From the NCBI GenBank assembly GCA_963765725.1, contig CAVXXI010000003.1:186001-250000 (forward strand): a DNA stretch of 64,000 nucleotides. Direction: 5' to 3'. The position numbers and the translations under genes were made by a program. This document shows, in pieces, positions 41,937-50,762 of this stretch. This DNA is from DASQEH01 sp963765725 (GTDB lineage Bacteria > Actinomycetota > Actinomycetes > Propionibacteriales > Nocardioidaceae). How positions within the stretch are numbered: position 1 is the first letter of the stretch; each line of letters starts with the position of its first letter. The notes under the pieces were generated by a model. That model did not search any database and was not told the DNA's origin. It saw nothing but the letters and a program-made list of their open reading frames with translations.

Positions 41937-43312
41937 AACGAATGTCGATGGCCGCCCGGATCTCCCTCCTCGCGGCCTGCGCCGTCGGCATCTCCGTGGC
42001 GATGGCGAGCGTCGCCGCGTACGTGACCTTGCGCGCGCAGCTGCACGAGCGGCTCGACGACTCGTTGCTGAACCGGGCGCAGGCGGCGGCCAAGTCCCCC
42101 ATCGTCGCCTTCGCGACCCAGCACAACTACCCCGCCACGATGCTCGGTGCCGGGGACCTCCGGATCTACCTGATCTATGCCGACGGCGCCATGGTCCCCG
42201 ACAAGTCGTCGAACTGGGTGACCGCCCCGTCCTCCGACGAGATCGCGGTCGCCAAGGGCTCCCTCGGCCACTCGCTGCGCACCATCCAGCGCGACAGCTT
42301 CGACGTGCGCGCCGCGACGGTGCCCGCCGGCCCCAACACCGCGCTGATGTTCGTAGAGTCCGCGGAGCCGATCCAACGCACGCTCACCCGCATGCAGCTC
42401 GTGCTGCTGCTGGTCGGCATCGGCGGGATCGTGTCCGCCGGCATCATCGGGCTGGCCGTTGCCCGGTCGGCGCTGCTGCCGGTACGCCGGCTGAGCGCAG
42501 CGGCCGAGCACATCGCGCGCACGGACGAGCTGACGCCGATCGCCGTCACCGGCGACGACGAGCTTGCCAGCCTCGCCGCATCCTTCAACGACATGCTCGC
42601 GTCGCTCGAGGCGTCGCGAGACCGCCAGCGCCGGCTGGTGGCCGATGCGGGCCACGAGCTGCGCACCCCACTCACGAGCCTGCGGACCAACCTCGAGCTG
42701 TTGGCCCAGGCCGACCGGCAGGGCGGCCTCACCGACGCGCAGCGCGACGAGATCTTCACCGACGCCACGGCACAGGTCGAGGAGCTGTCGACGCTCGTCG
42801 GCGACCTGGTCGAGCTGGCGCGCGACGAGCCGCTGGTCCGCACCCCCGAGCCCCTCGACCTGGCCGACATCGTCTCTCGGGCCGTCGACCGGGTACGCCG
42901 CCGCGCCATCGGCCTCACGTTCGACCTCGACCTGTCGTCGTGGTGGATCGTCGGAGAGGCCCAGATCATCGAGCGCGCCGTCACGAACCTGCTCGACAAC
43001 GCCGTCAAGTGGAGCCCTCGGCACGGCCACGTGAGCGTGCGTCTCGACGAGGGCGTGCTGACGGTCGCCGACGAGGGACCCGGCATCGCCGAGGCTGACC
43101 TCCCGATGATCTTCGAACGCTTCTACCGCGCCGCGGACGCGCGCACGATGCCGGGCTCGGGGCTCGGCCTGTCGATCGTGCGGCAGGCCGCGGAGCGCCA
43201 CGGGGGCTCCGTCGAAGTCCACAACCGCACCCCGCACGGCTCCGTTTTCACGATGAGCCTGCCAGGGGACCGTAACCTCGTGGCCGCACACCGCAACGGG
43301 AGCTACTCATAG
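41933..43312 (+). CDS. mprB: Sensor histidine kinase (MprB-like)
   Basis: 459-residue membrane sensor. An N-terminal helix (about residues 10-33), a periplasmic domain of roughly 130 residues and a second helix (LVLLLVGIGGIVSAGIIGLA) are followed by a HAMP domain (PVRRLSAAAEHIARTDELTP), the phosphoacceptor DAGHELRTPLTSLRTNLE and the ATPase domain with NLLDNAVKWSP, ADEGPGIAE, ERFYRA and GSGLGLSIVRQ. It would respond to envelope stress and phosphorylate the overlapping regulator. GTG start at 41933; an ATG 9 nt later is possible. Confidence 0.88.
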   Translation: MKRMSMAARISLLAACAVGISVAMASVAAYVTLRAQLHERLDDSLLNRAQAAAKSPIVAFATQHNYPATMLGAGDLRIYLIYADGAMVPDKSSNWVTAPSSDEIAVAKGSLGHSLRTIQRDSFDVRAATVPAGPNTALMFVESAEPIQRTLTRMQLVLLLVGIGGIVSAGIIGLAVARSALLPVRRLSAAAEHIARTDELTPIAVTGDDELASLAASFNDMLASLEASRDRQRRLVADAGHELRTPLTSLRTNLELLAQADRQGGLTDAQRDEIFTDATAQVEELSTLVGDLVELARDEPLVRTPEPLDLADIVSRAVDRVRRRAIGLTFDLDLSSWWIVGEAQIIERAVTNLLDNAVKWSPRHGHVSVRLDEGVLTVADEGPGIAEADLPMIFERFYRAADARTMPGSGLGLSIVRQAAERHGGSVEVHNRTPHGSVFTMSLPGDRNLVAAHRNGSYS

Positions 43313-43317
43313 CCGTC

Positions 43318-43345
43318 TCTGAGCGCCGTCTCAGCCGGCCCTCAG
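43318..43345 (+). promoter_or_regulatory. TCTCAG-like direct repeats upstream of the HtrA protease
   Basis: TCTGAG (43318), TCTCAG (43329) and CCTCAG (43340) follow each other at 11-bp spacing in the short gap between the kinase and protease genes. They match the pair before the response regulator and are probably MprA-type binding sites. Confidence 0.55.
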
Positions 43346-43367
43346 CCTACCGACGCATTGTTGACTC

Positions 43368-44594
43368 ATGAGCAACGAAGGATTTCCGCCGCCGCCGTAC
43401 CAGCCGCAGTACCCGATGTCACCTCCCCCTCCGCCTGCGCCTGCGCCGCGGCGGACCGGACGCGTGGTGGGCGCGGCACTGCTGGTGGGGGCCCTCGCCG
43501 GAGGAGGAGCCGGCGTCGGCGGCGCCGCCCTTTACCACGAGAACAGCGACAACTCCGCCACCTCGAATACGCAGCCCCTGCACATCGGTGACACCACCAG
43601 TGCCGGCAACGGCTCGTCCACGGCGACCTCGAGCGGCGCGATCTCCCAGACGACCGAGGCTGCCGCTGCCAAGGCCCTGCCATCCGTCGTGAAGATCTAC
43701 GGCACCAGCCCGAGCCAGAGCGGCTCGGGGTCGGGCATCATCTTGACCTCCAACGGCCAGATCCTCACCAACAACCACGTGGCCGAGCTCGGTACCGGCG
43801 GCGGGAGTCTCTCCGTGAGCTTCAACGACGGTTCGACGGCCCGCGCGACGATCGTCGGCCGTGACCCGCTCACCGACCTCGCGGTCATCCAGGCGAAAGG
43901 GGTCAAGGGCCTGCAACCGGCCACTATCGGCAACTCCGACACGCTCTCCGTCGGCGAGCAGGTCATCGCGGTCGGGTCGCCCTTCGGGCTCGACAGCACG
44001 GTCACGACCGGCGTCGTCAGCGCGCTCAACCGGCCCGTGACGACACAGGGCGAGAGCGCCAACGACCCGACCACGATCTTTCCTGCCATCCAGACCGACG
44101 CGGCGATCAACCCCGGCAACTCCGGCGGGCCGCTGATCGACGACCACGGCGACGTCGTCGGCATCGATTCCGCGATCCGGACGGACACGTCGAGCACGAC
44201 CGGACAGGGAGGCTCGATCGGGCTGGGGTTCGCCATCCCGATCAACGACGCCATCCCGATCGTCCAGCAACTGCGGCAGCACCAGACCCCGACCCACGCC
44301 TTGATCGGTGTCGAGGTCGCCCCCAGCCCCGCGACCGACAGGGTGGGGCTGCCGGACGGCGCGCTGGTGGAGAAGGTCACCCCCGGGAGTGCGGGAGCGG
44401 CAGCCGGTCTCAGCAAGGGCGACGTCATCACGAAGGTCGACAACACGCTTGTGAGTGACGCCGACTCGCTCATCGCCACCATCCGGTCGTACCGGCCGGG
44501 CGACTCGGTGACGCTGACCGTCACGAAGTCGACGCAGAACGGTCACACCACCGGCAGCCCGCGAACCGTGAGTCTCAAGCTGGGCTCCGACTGA
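43368..44594 (+). CDS. pepD: HtrA/DegP-like serine protease with PDZ domain (PepD-like)
   Basis: 408 residues. A Pro-rich cytoplasmic N-terminus, one membrane helix (VVGAALLVGALAGGGAG) and a Ser/Thr-rich stretch precede the trypsin-like domain with the complete catalytic triad: His in ILTNNHVAEL, Asp in DPLTDLAVIQA, Ser in INPGNSGGPLI. A single C-terminal PDZ domain follows (LIGVEVAPSP ... GSAGAAAGLSKGDVITKVD). It would act outside the membrane on misfolded proteins. Position behind the two-component genes and shared upstream motifs indicate that it belongs to their regulon. Confidence 0.9.
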   Translation: MSNEGFPPPPYQPQYPMSPPPPPAPAPRRTGRVVGAALLVGALAGGGAGVGGAALYHENSDNSATSNTQPLHIGDTTSAGNGSSTATSSGAISQTTEAAAAKALPSVVKIYGTSPSQSGSGSGIILTSNGQILTNNHVAELGTGGGSLSVSFNDGSTARATIVGRDPLTDLAVIQAKGVKGLQPATIGNSDTLSVGEQVIAVGSPFGLDSTVTTGVVSALNRPVTTQGESANDPTTIFPAIQTDAAINPGNSGGPLIDDHGDVVGIDSAIRTDTSSTTGQGGSIGLGFAIPINDAIPIVQQLRQHQTPTHALIGVEVAPSPATDRVGLPDGALVEKVTPGSAGAAAGLSKGDVITKVDNTLVSDADSLIATIRSYRPGDSVTLTVTKSTQNGHTTGSPRTVSLKLGSD

Positions 44595-44618
44595 GCGAGC
44601 GCCCCGAGCGGCGCCGAC

Positions 44619-46502
44619 CTAACCGCTGAGCAGCCCTACCATGAGCTCGCGGACGAGGTCGGCGCCGTGCTCTGTCAGGATCGACTCGGCGTGGAACTGC
44701 ACACCGCGGTAGTGCGGCCCGCTCAGGTGGTGGACGTCTCCGGTCAGCGGGTCGCTGTCGACGCTGACGCCCGGCGGCAGAGGCGTGGCGTCGTCGACAC
44801 GGGCGACGAACGTGTTGTAGAAGCCGACATTCTCTTCTCGGCCCAGTCACGGCGACCCTGCGTCTGCGTGCCCTGGAAGACGATGTCCTTGTACACGATG
44901 GGGATCCCCAGCAGACCGCACAGCACCTGGTGGCCGAGGCAGACGGCGAGGAACGGCTTCTCGCTTCGAGCAGCTCGTCGACGGCGGCGCGTACGCTCTT
45001 GATCTTGGCGTCCTCCGCGTCACGCGGGTCGCCCGGCCCCGGACCGACGACCACGACATCGGCCGCGTCGAACGCTCCCGGCGCGTACTCGCTGTGGTGC
45101 ACCGTCTCGCTGGTCATCCCGAGCACGCGCAGCACGTGCTGGAGCATGTTGACGAAGTCGTCCTCGCCGTCGAGCACGACGACGTGCTTGCCGGCCAGCG
45201 CATCGACCGGTGCCGTCTCTGACTGGTCGGTGAACCAGAAACGGCTCAGCCGCTCGTTGCGCCGGTGCAGCGAGATCAGCACGTCCTCGTCGAGGGCGAG
45301 CTCCGCCACGGCTCCGGAGGGAGCCACGGGTGCCGGGACGAGGCCGAAGGCGGTGAGGATCCCGGCCGCCTTCGCGTGGGTCTCCGCCACCTCGTACTCC
45401 GGGTCGGAGTCACGTACCAGGGTGGCACCGGCGGTGACCCGGAGGTCGCCGGAGACACTGACGTCGGCCGTGCGCAGGAGGATCGGGGCGTCGGCGGTCG
45501 CGGCACCGGACACGTCGCGCCCGAGCAGCGCCATCACGGCGCCGTAGTAGCCGCGCCCAGCGGACTCGTACCTCCTGATGAGCCGGCACGCGTTCTCGAC
45601 CGGGCTGCCGGTGACCGTGGCGGCGTACATCGACGAGCGCAGCACGTCGCGGACGTCCTTCGTCGTCCTGCCCGCGAGGATGTACTCCGTGTGCATGAGG
45701 TGCGTCATCGCCTTCAGGTACGGGCCAAGGATCTGTCCGCCCTCGCTGCAGATGTCGCACATCATCTTCAGCTCCTCGTCGACGACCATGAAGAGCTCGT
45801 AGATCTCCTTCTCGTCGTCGAGGAACCGCAGCAGCTCGTCCTTGCGCTGCGACGCGTCGTCGATCCCGCCGACACGGAAGGTGCCGCTGATCGGGATTCA
45901 TCCGTACCTCGCCCCCGTGCACGCTGATGTGGCGCTCGGGGCTGGCCCCGATCAGGTAGCGGTCTCCGGTGAACACCACATAGGTCCAGTAGGCGCCGCG
46001 TTCGCGCTCGAGCAGTCGCCGGAACACCGTCAGCGCCTTGCCGGTGTCCCAGTCGGCGACGGTGGCCGTGTACGTGCGGCCGATGACCAGGTTCGCGCCC
46101 TCGCCGTTGCCGATCTCGTCGGTGATGATGCGGCCGACGATCCGGGCGTACTCCTCGTCGCCGATGTCGAAGCCCTGCGGTCCCACGGTCTGCACGGGAT
46201 CGTCGGGAAGAAGTGTGAGGAGCTCGGCGGTGGGCGATGCTCGCCTCGAGGTCGATGTCGATGCTCGTGAGAGGCGTTCCGTCGTCATGCGCCTCGAAAC
46301 CGCGCTCGCGGATCTGGGCGTACGGAACGCACAGCAGCCGGTCGTAGCGGCGCCCCGTCGGTGGCGGCCCCTGCTCCAGCGGTACGCCGCCCAGGTTGAC
46401 GTGGTCGACCCTGGCGCCCCCGAGCAGGGTGACCGTGTCGGCGCCGTGCAACCGGATCAGGGCGAAGGCGGGATGAGAGACGACGTCATCGAGGAGTGTC
46501 AT
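44619..46502 (-). pseudogene. Fused anthranilate synthase (TrpE-TrpG type) with four frameshifts
   Basis: Sequence of a TrpE-TrpG/PhzE-like fusion is present from MTLLDDVVSHPAFALIRLHG at 46502 to HAESILTEHGADLVRELM near 44630, but in pieces lying in different frames. Shifts occur near 46237 (one extra base before SPTAELLTLLP), 45893-45895 (extra base in a CCC run before ISGTFRVGG), 44962-44965 (one base missing before EKPFLAVCLGHQVLCG) and 44829-44835 (one base missing before NVGFYNTFVARVDD). Chorismate-binding motifs (YLIGASPERHI, NPISGTF) and glutaminase parts (PGPGDP, CLGHQ with the catalytic Cys, QFHAE) are otherwise intact. Either a very recent pseudogene or local assembly errors. Intact, it would make anthranilate for tryptophan or a secondary metabolite. 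Confidence 0.8.
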
Positions 46503-46554
46503 CGGAGCACCGATCGGTACAGGGCGGGCGGGTGAGCAGGTCGCGACTGCGGCG

Positions 46555-48717
46555 TCACGGCCGCCATCGCGAGCTGGTGCCCACGATGTCGAGCTGCTGC
46601 GTGGCCCGGGTGAGCACGACGTAGAGCGTACGGATGCCGGTCTCGGACTCGGCGGCGATCCGGTCGGGCTCGACCACGACGATGGCGTCGAACTCGAGGC
46701 CCTTGGTGTCCAGTGCCTCCAGCACGGGGACGCGCTCGGCGTCGCGCGGGCCGAGGACCGACTCCACCTCCTCGCGCCAGCCGTCGGGTACCACGACGCC
46801 GACCGTGCCGTCGACCATCTCCATCGCGGCGTTGGTGACGTCGCGGACGCACTCCATGAGCCCGGACGGCTCGACGTCGTGGACGCGAGGGTGCACCCCG
46901 GTACGTCGCACGGCCGCGGGGAGGTCCGCACCCGGGATCGCCGCTCGAGCCAGGTCGGCGGCCAGCTCGAAGATCTCGGCAGAGTTGCGGTAGTTGGTCG
47001 ACAGCCGGAACACCCGCTCGGGTTTGGACCCGATGGCGTCAGCGCGCGCTGCGGCCGCGTCCTGCGGCAGCGGCCACGAGCTCTGGGCGGGGTCGCCGAC
47101 GATCGTCCAGCTCGCCTGGCGTCCGCGCCGGCCGACCATCCGCCACTGCATCGGCGACAGGTCCTGCGCCTCGTCGACGAGGACGTGGGCGTACCCGTCG
47201 TCGTCCACCGACGTGGTGGGACGCTCGGCGCGGACGGCACCCGCCGAGCGTTGGTCGAGGGTCGCCACCTCGGGGACGAGGTCGTCGTACAGGTCGGCGA
47301 GCGGGTCGTCTCCGGGCTCCGGGTCGGGCAGCTCGCCGAGCAGATACCGCAGCTCGTCGAGCAGCGGTACGTCCTCGACGGTGACGTCGTCGCGGCCGAA
47401 CGACTCGACCAGTTCGTCGATCTCCGCGGGCGATAGCATCGCGCCGGCGTCCTGCGCGAGCCGCTCCCGGTCGCCGAGCCAGCCCAGGACGTCGACGGCG
47501 TCGACCGGTGGCCACCACGCCCGGGCGAAGTCGGTGAACTCACGCAACCCCAGCAAGGTCGTGTCGAAGGCGTTCCTGCCCCGGTCGAGCCCACGCTCAC
47601 CGGCGACCTGCTCCCACAGGGCGTCGAGCAGCTCACCGGTCACCGCGGAGACGGCCCGGTTGCGGCGTTGGCCGCCGCTCAGCAGCGAGCGCCGGATCGC
47701 CCGGAGCTGCCGCGGCGACAACGTCAGCACGTCGTCGCGGTAGAAGAGCCGGAACGACGTAGGCGCACCGGGGACCGGCCCCCGGGCCGTGCGGGCCAGC
47801 AGCGACCGCATTCGCGCGGACCCCTTGATGGCCGCCACCGACGGGCGGTCGTGCCGGACGGCGCGGATACCGTCGACGACCTCGCCGAGCGCGCGGAGCG
47901 ACACGCTGGTCTCCCCGAGCGAGGGCAGCACCTGGTCGATGTACGCCATGAAGACCCGGTTCGGGCCGACCACCAGGACACCGCCGCTCTCGTAGCGGCG
48001 CCGGTCGGAGTACAGCAGGTACGCCGCGCGGTGCAGCGCCACCACGGTCTTGCCGGTGCCGGGGCCGCCGACGATCGTCGTGACGCCGCGCTGGGGCGCA
48101 CGGATGGCGTCGTCTTGCTCCTTCTGGATGGTCGCGACGACCGAGTGCATGAGCCGGTCGCGCGACCGCGAAAGCGACGCGAGCAGCGCGCCCTCGCCGA
48201 TCACGACCATGTCGTCCGGAGCGGCGGCGGCGTCGAGCAGGTCGTCCTGGACGCCCACCACGCGCTCGCCGACGGACTGCAGCACGCGGCGCCGGATGAC
48301 GCCGAGCGGCTCCTGCGACGTGGCCTGGTAGAAGACGGCGGCAGCCGGAGCCCGCCAGTCGACGAGGATCACCTCGCGCTGCTCGTCGCGCAGACCGAGC
48401 CGGCCGATGTACCGCGGCTGGGTCTCGGACGTGTCGAGGCGTCCGAAGACCAGCCCCTCGTGGGCCGCGTCGATCACCGCGAGGCGCCGCGCGGCCTGGA
48501 ACACGATGGCGTCGCGCTCGACCAGACCTCCTTCGTTCCCGAGCAGGGCCCGGGCGTGCCCGTCTGCCGCGAGCGCCTTAGCCGACGACGCGGCCGCCTC
48601 CAACCGGGTGTAGATCTTGTCGACGACGGACTGCTCGTGCTTGATCTCCTGCTCGACGAGGTGAGCATTGTCGCCGTGATGGTCAGCCGTCGCGCTCGGA
48701 GTGTTGAGGTCTGCCAC
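46555..48717 (-). CDS. helD: HelD-like UvrD/Rep-family helicase
   Basis: 720-residue SF1 ATPase. The N-terminal long helical arm (HLVEQEIKHEQSVVDKIYTR) and the motifs GGPGTGKTVVALHRAAYLLY, VDEAQDLSPMQW, VGDPAQSS, STNYRNSAEI, DTKGLEFDAIVVVEP and YVVLTRATQQLDI match HelD proteins, which bind RNA polymerase and free stalled or inactive enzyme from DNA. Class II features are likely for an actinobacterium. I use the GTG at 48717 (VADLNTPS) with GGAGG upstream; the frame opens at 48765. It ends 53 nt before the anthranilate synthase start. Confidence 0.88.
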   Translation of the reverse strand: MADLNTPSATADHHGDNAHLVEQEIKHEQSVVDKIYTRLEAAASSAKALAADGHARALLGNEGGLVERDAIVFQAARRLAVIDAAHEGLVFGRLDTSETQPRYIGRLGLRDEQREVILVDWRAPAAAVFYQATSQEPLGVIRRRVLQSVGERVVGVQDDLLDAAAAPDDMVVIGEGALLASLSRSRDRLMHSVVATIQKEQDDAIRAPQRGVTTIVGGPGTGKTVVALHRAAYLLYSDRRRYESGGVLVVGPNRVFMAYIDQVLPSLGETSVSLRALGEVVDGIRAVRHDRPSVAAIKGSARMRSLLARTARGPVPGAPTSFRLFYRDDVLTLSPRQLRAIRRSLLSGGQRRNRAVSAVTGELLDALWEQVAGERGLDRGRNAFDTTLLGLREFTDFARAWWPPVDAVDVLGWLGDRERLAQDAGAMLSPAEIDELVESFGRDDVTVEDVPLLDELRYLLGELPDPEPGDDPLADLYDDLVPEVATLDQRSAGAVRAERPTTSVDDDGYAHVLVDEAQDLSPMQWRMVGRRGRQASWTIVGDPAQSSWPLPQDAAAARADAIGSKPERVFRLSTNYRNSAEIFELAADLARAAIPGADLPAAVRRTGVHPRVHDVEPSGLMECVRDVTNAAMEMVDGTVGVVVPDGWREEVESVLGPRDAERVPVLEALDTKGLEFDAIVVVEPDRIAAESETGIRTLYVVLTRATQQLDIVGTSSRWRP

Positions 48718-48819
48718 GTGGAGCTTGGTCCTCCCCGACTTGGTGAACGAACAATCCTTCCACATCCGGCTGACGGGCGGGGTGGAACCCCGACCCGGTG
48801 AGACGGCGCTGGCCCGCGC

Positions 48820-49287
48820 CTACCGGCGCCTGGCCATCTGCAGCTTCTCGGGGTACGGCGCGAACACCTCGGACTCGCGGATCGCGGTCTCCTCCCAGCC
48901 CTCCCGGCGGTAGAACGCGCGGGCGCGGTGGTTGTCGACGAGCACCCAGAGGTACGTCGTGGTGGCGCCTGCTGCTGCCATGTCCGCCAGCGCGCGTGCG
49001 TGCAGGACGCTCGCCCGGCCGGTCCCCCACCACGCGGGGTCGATGCCGAAGTGGCGCAACCAGCCGTCGGCGAAGGCGGCGTACCCGACCGGTCGCGCCG
49101 CTTCCTGGTCGATCAGCACGGTCATCCCCGGCTCGTCGAGCACCAACCGCCAGCGGGCGAGCACGTCGTCGTCGGGGAACGGGAGGTCGGGCCCGAAGAT
49201 GTGCGCCAGCCCGGCCGTCGACGCGGCCTTCTCGAGGTCGAACAGGCGGACCAGGTCGTCGCCCGAGGCGCGCCGGATCACGCGCAC
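48820..49287 (-). CDS. GNAT-family N-acetyltransferase
   Basis: 155-residue acetyltransferase. Motif A is recognisable in FGIDPAWWGTGRASVLHARAL, written here as GIDPAWWGTGRAS and VLHARAL, though the usual Q/RxxGxG/A is altered to WWGTGRA. Motif B is WVLVDNHRARAFYRREGW. Acceptor unknown. Two close GTG codons (49287, 49281) could start it. A 22-bp repeat array begins about 40 nt upstream. Confidence 0.75.
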   Translation of the reverse strand: MRVIRRASGDDLVRLFDLEKAASTAGLAHIFGPDLPFPDDDVLARWRLVLDEPGMTVLIDQEAARPVGYAAFADGWLRHFGIDPAWWGTGRASVLHARALADMAAAGATTTYLWVLVDNHRARAFYRREGWEETAIRESEVFAPYPEKLQMARRR

Positions 49288-49330
49288 AGGCTAGCCCGCT
49301 CCCCCAGAGGCCCAGAAACGTCCCGCCGAG

Positions 49331-49440
49331 CGGGCGCAAATGCAGGCCCGAGCGGGCGCAAATCCCCGGCCGAGCGGGCGCAAACGTCGCGTCGAGCGGG
49401 CGCAAATGCCCGGTGGACCGCACACAGATGTGCCGCCGAG
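49331..49440. repeat. 22-bp tandem repeat array 3 (five units)
   Basis: Units start at 49331, 49353, 49375, 49397 and 49419, exactly 22 bp apart. Most begin CGGGCGCAAATG or CGGGCGCAAAC and end in CGAG; the last unit is diverged. A partial unit ending in CGAG precedes the first. Same family and orientation as array 1. The array lies upstream of the GNAT gene; the remaining 85 nt before the BsaP stop show nothing further. Confidence 0.85.
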
Positions 49441-49525
49441 CACGGGGCATCCCACCGAGTCGTCAATCAGTGCGCGACACGACGACAGAACCGGGCCCTG
49501 GGTGACGTCCTCGCAGAGGGCGGGG

Positions 49526-49717
49526 TCAGTCGGGAGGGACCTCGCCGTGGACCGAGCAGCGGGCCGACCACCCGCAGGGAACGACCTGTACGACGAGCCG
49601 CCGCCTGCAGGCCGGGCAGTACCTGGGGGGCTCCAGCCGGCGTAGGGCACGGCAGCGGGCGTGGTCAGTCTCCACGACCTCGCCGCAGTGGTCGCAGTAC
49701 GCCGTGGGGGTTGTCAC
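49526..49717 (-). CDS. bsaP: Biotin synthase auxiliary protein BsaP
   Basis: 63-residue Cys-rich protein with CDHCGEVVE, then CRALRRLEPPRYCPACRRRL and CSVHGE near the end. This matches the small actinobacterial protein encoded next to bioB and shown in mycobacteria to support biotin synthase, probably by helping restore its Fe-S cluster. Its GTG start overlaps the bioB stop by 4 nt, which ties it to bioB translation. Confidence 0.82.
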   Translation of the reverse strand: MTTPTAYCDHCGEVVETDHARCRALRRLEPPRYCPACRRRLVVQVVPCGWSARCSVHGEVPPD

Positions 49718-50718
49718 AGCGTCCGCGACAGCTCCTTGATCGGCATCTGCAGATCGGACAGCAGCGCCAGGTCCTCGTCGGGGTCGCGGCCGAGCGTCGT
49801 CAGGTAGTTCCCGACGATCACCGCGTTGATGCCTCCCAGCAGGCCGTCGCGCGTCCCGAGCTCCCCGAGCGTGATCTCCCTTCCGCCGGCGTACCGCAGG
49901 ATCGTCGTCGGCATCGCCAGCCGGAAGGCGGCGACGGTCCGCAGCGCATCGGCCGCCGGGAGCACCGGCAGGTCGCCGAACGGCGTTCCCGGCCGGGGGT
50001 TCAAGAAGTTGAGCGGCACCTCGTGCGGACCGAGCCGGGCCAGCTGCACCGCCAGCTCGGCACGCTGCTCGAGGGACTCACCCATCCCGACCAGGCCCCC
50101 GCAGCAGAGCTCCATCCCCGCCTCGCGTACCAGCTGGCACGTGGTCCACCGCTCGGCGAACGTATGCGTCGTGACGACCTGCGGGAAGTAGCTCTCGGCC
50201 GCCTCCAGGTTGTGGTTGTACCGGTGCACCCCCATCGCGGCGAGCCGCTCGACCTGTGGGCGGGTGAGCATGCCGAGCGAGCACGCGATGTTGATGTCGA
50301 CCTCGGCGCGAATGGCGCGGATCCCGGCGTCCACCTGGTCGAGCAGGCGGTCGTCCGGACCACGTACCGCCGCCACGATGCAGAACTCCGAGGCTCCCGT
50401 CGCGGCCGTCTGCCGGGCCGCCGCCACCAGTTGCGGGATGTCCAGCCAGACGGCGCGGACGGGTGAGTCGAACCTCCCCGACTGCGAGCAGAAGTGGCAG
50501 TCCTCGGGGCATCCGCCGGTCTTGAGGGACACGATCCCCTCCACCTCGACCTCCGGTCCGCACCAGGCCATCCGAACGTCGTGTGCCAGGGCCAGCAGGT
50601 CCGGGAGCGCCGAGTCGGGCAGGCGCAGGATCTCGACCAGCTGCTCCTGGTCGAGCCCGATACCCTCCCCGAGCACGCGCGAGCGGGCGACGTCCAAGAC
50701 CGAGGAGGAGGCGTTCAC
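49714..50718 (-). CDS. bioB: Biotin synthase
   Basis: 334-residue radical-SAM enzyme that inserts sulfur into dethiobiotin. The radical cluster motif is GGCPEDCHFCSQSGRF (CxxxCxxC). Other family blocks are VEVEGIVSLKTGGC, RYNHNLEAAESYF, GGLVGMGES, FLNPRPGTPFG and the final GGINAVIVGNYLTTLGR. I take the GTG at 50718; upstream TAGATT could be a -10 of a leaderless transcript. The longer frame to 50796 would run across the divergent bioA start. Linked to bsaP by overlap. Confidence 0.92.
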   Translation of the reverse strand: MNASSSVLDVARSRVLGEGIGLDQEQLVEILRLPDSALPDLLALAHDVRMAWCGPEVEVEGIVSLKTGGCPEDCHFCSQSGRFDSPVRAVWLDIPQLVAAARQTAATGASEFCIVAAVRGPDDRLLDQVDAGIRAIRAEVDINIACSLGMLTRPQVERLAAMGVHRYNHNLEAAESYFPQVVTTHTFAERWTTCQLVREAGMELCCGGLVGMGESLEQRAELAVQLARLGPHEVPLNFLNPRPGTPFGDLPVLPAADALRTVAAFRLAMPTTILRYAGGREITLGELGTRDGLLGGINAVIVGNYLTTLGRDPDEDLALLSDLQMPIKELSRTL

Positions 50719-50762
50719 GTGCGTCAATCTATCGCTGCCCTCGGCGGTAGCCTCGCCGTACC

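Noticed and set aside
45768..47636. Long open frame over HelD and the anthranilate synthase region
   Set aside because: It is mostly an out-of-frame shadow of helD; only its last third contains the true N-terminus of the anthranilate synthase.
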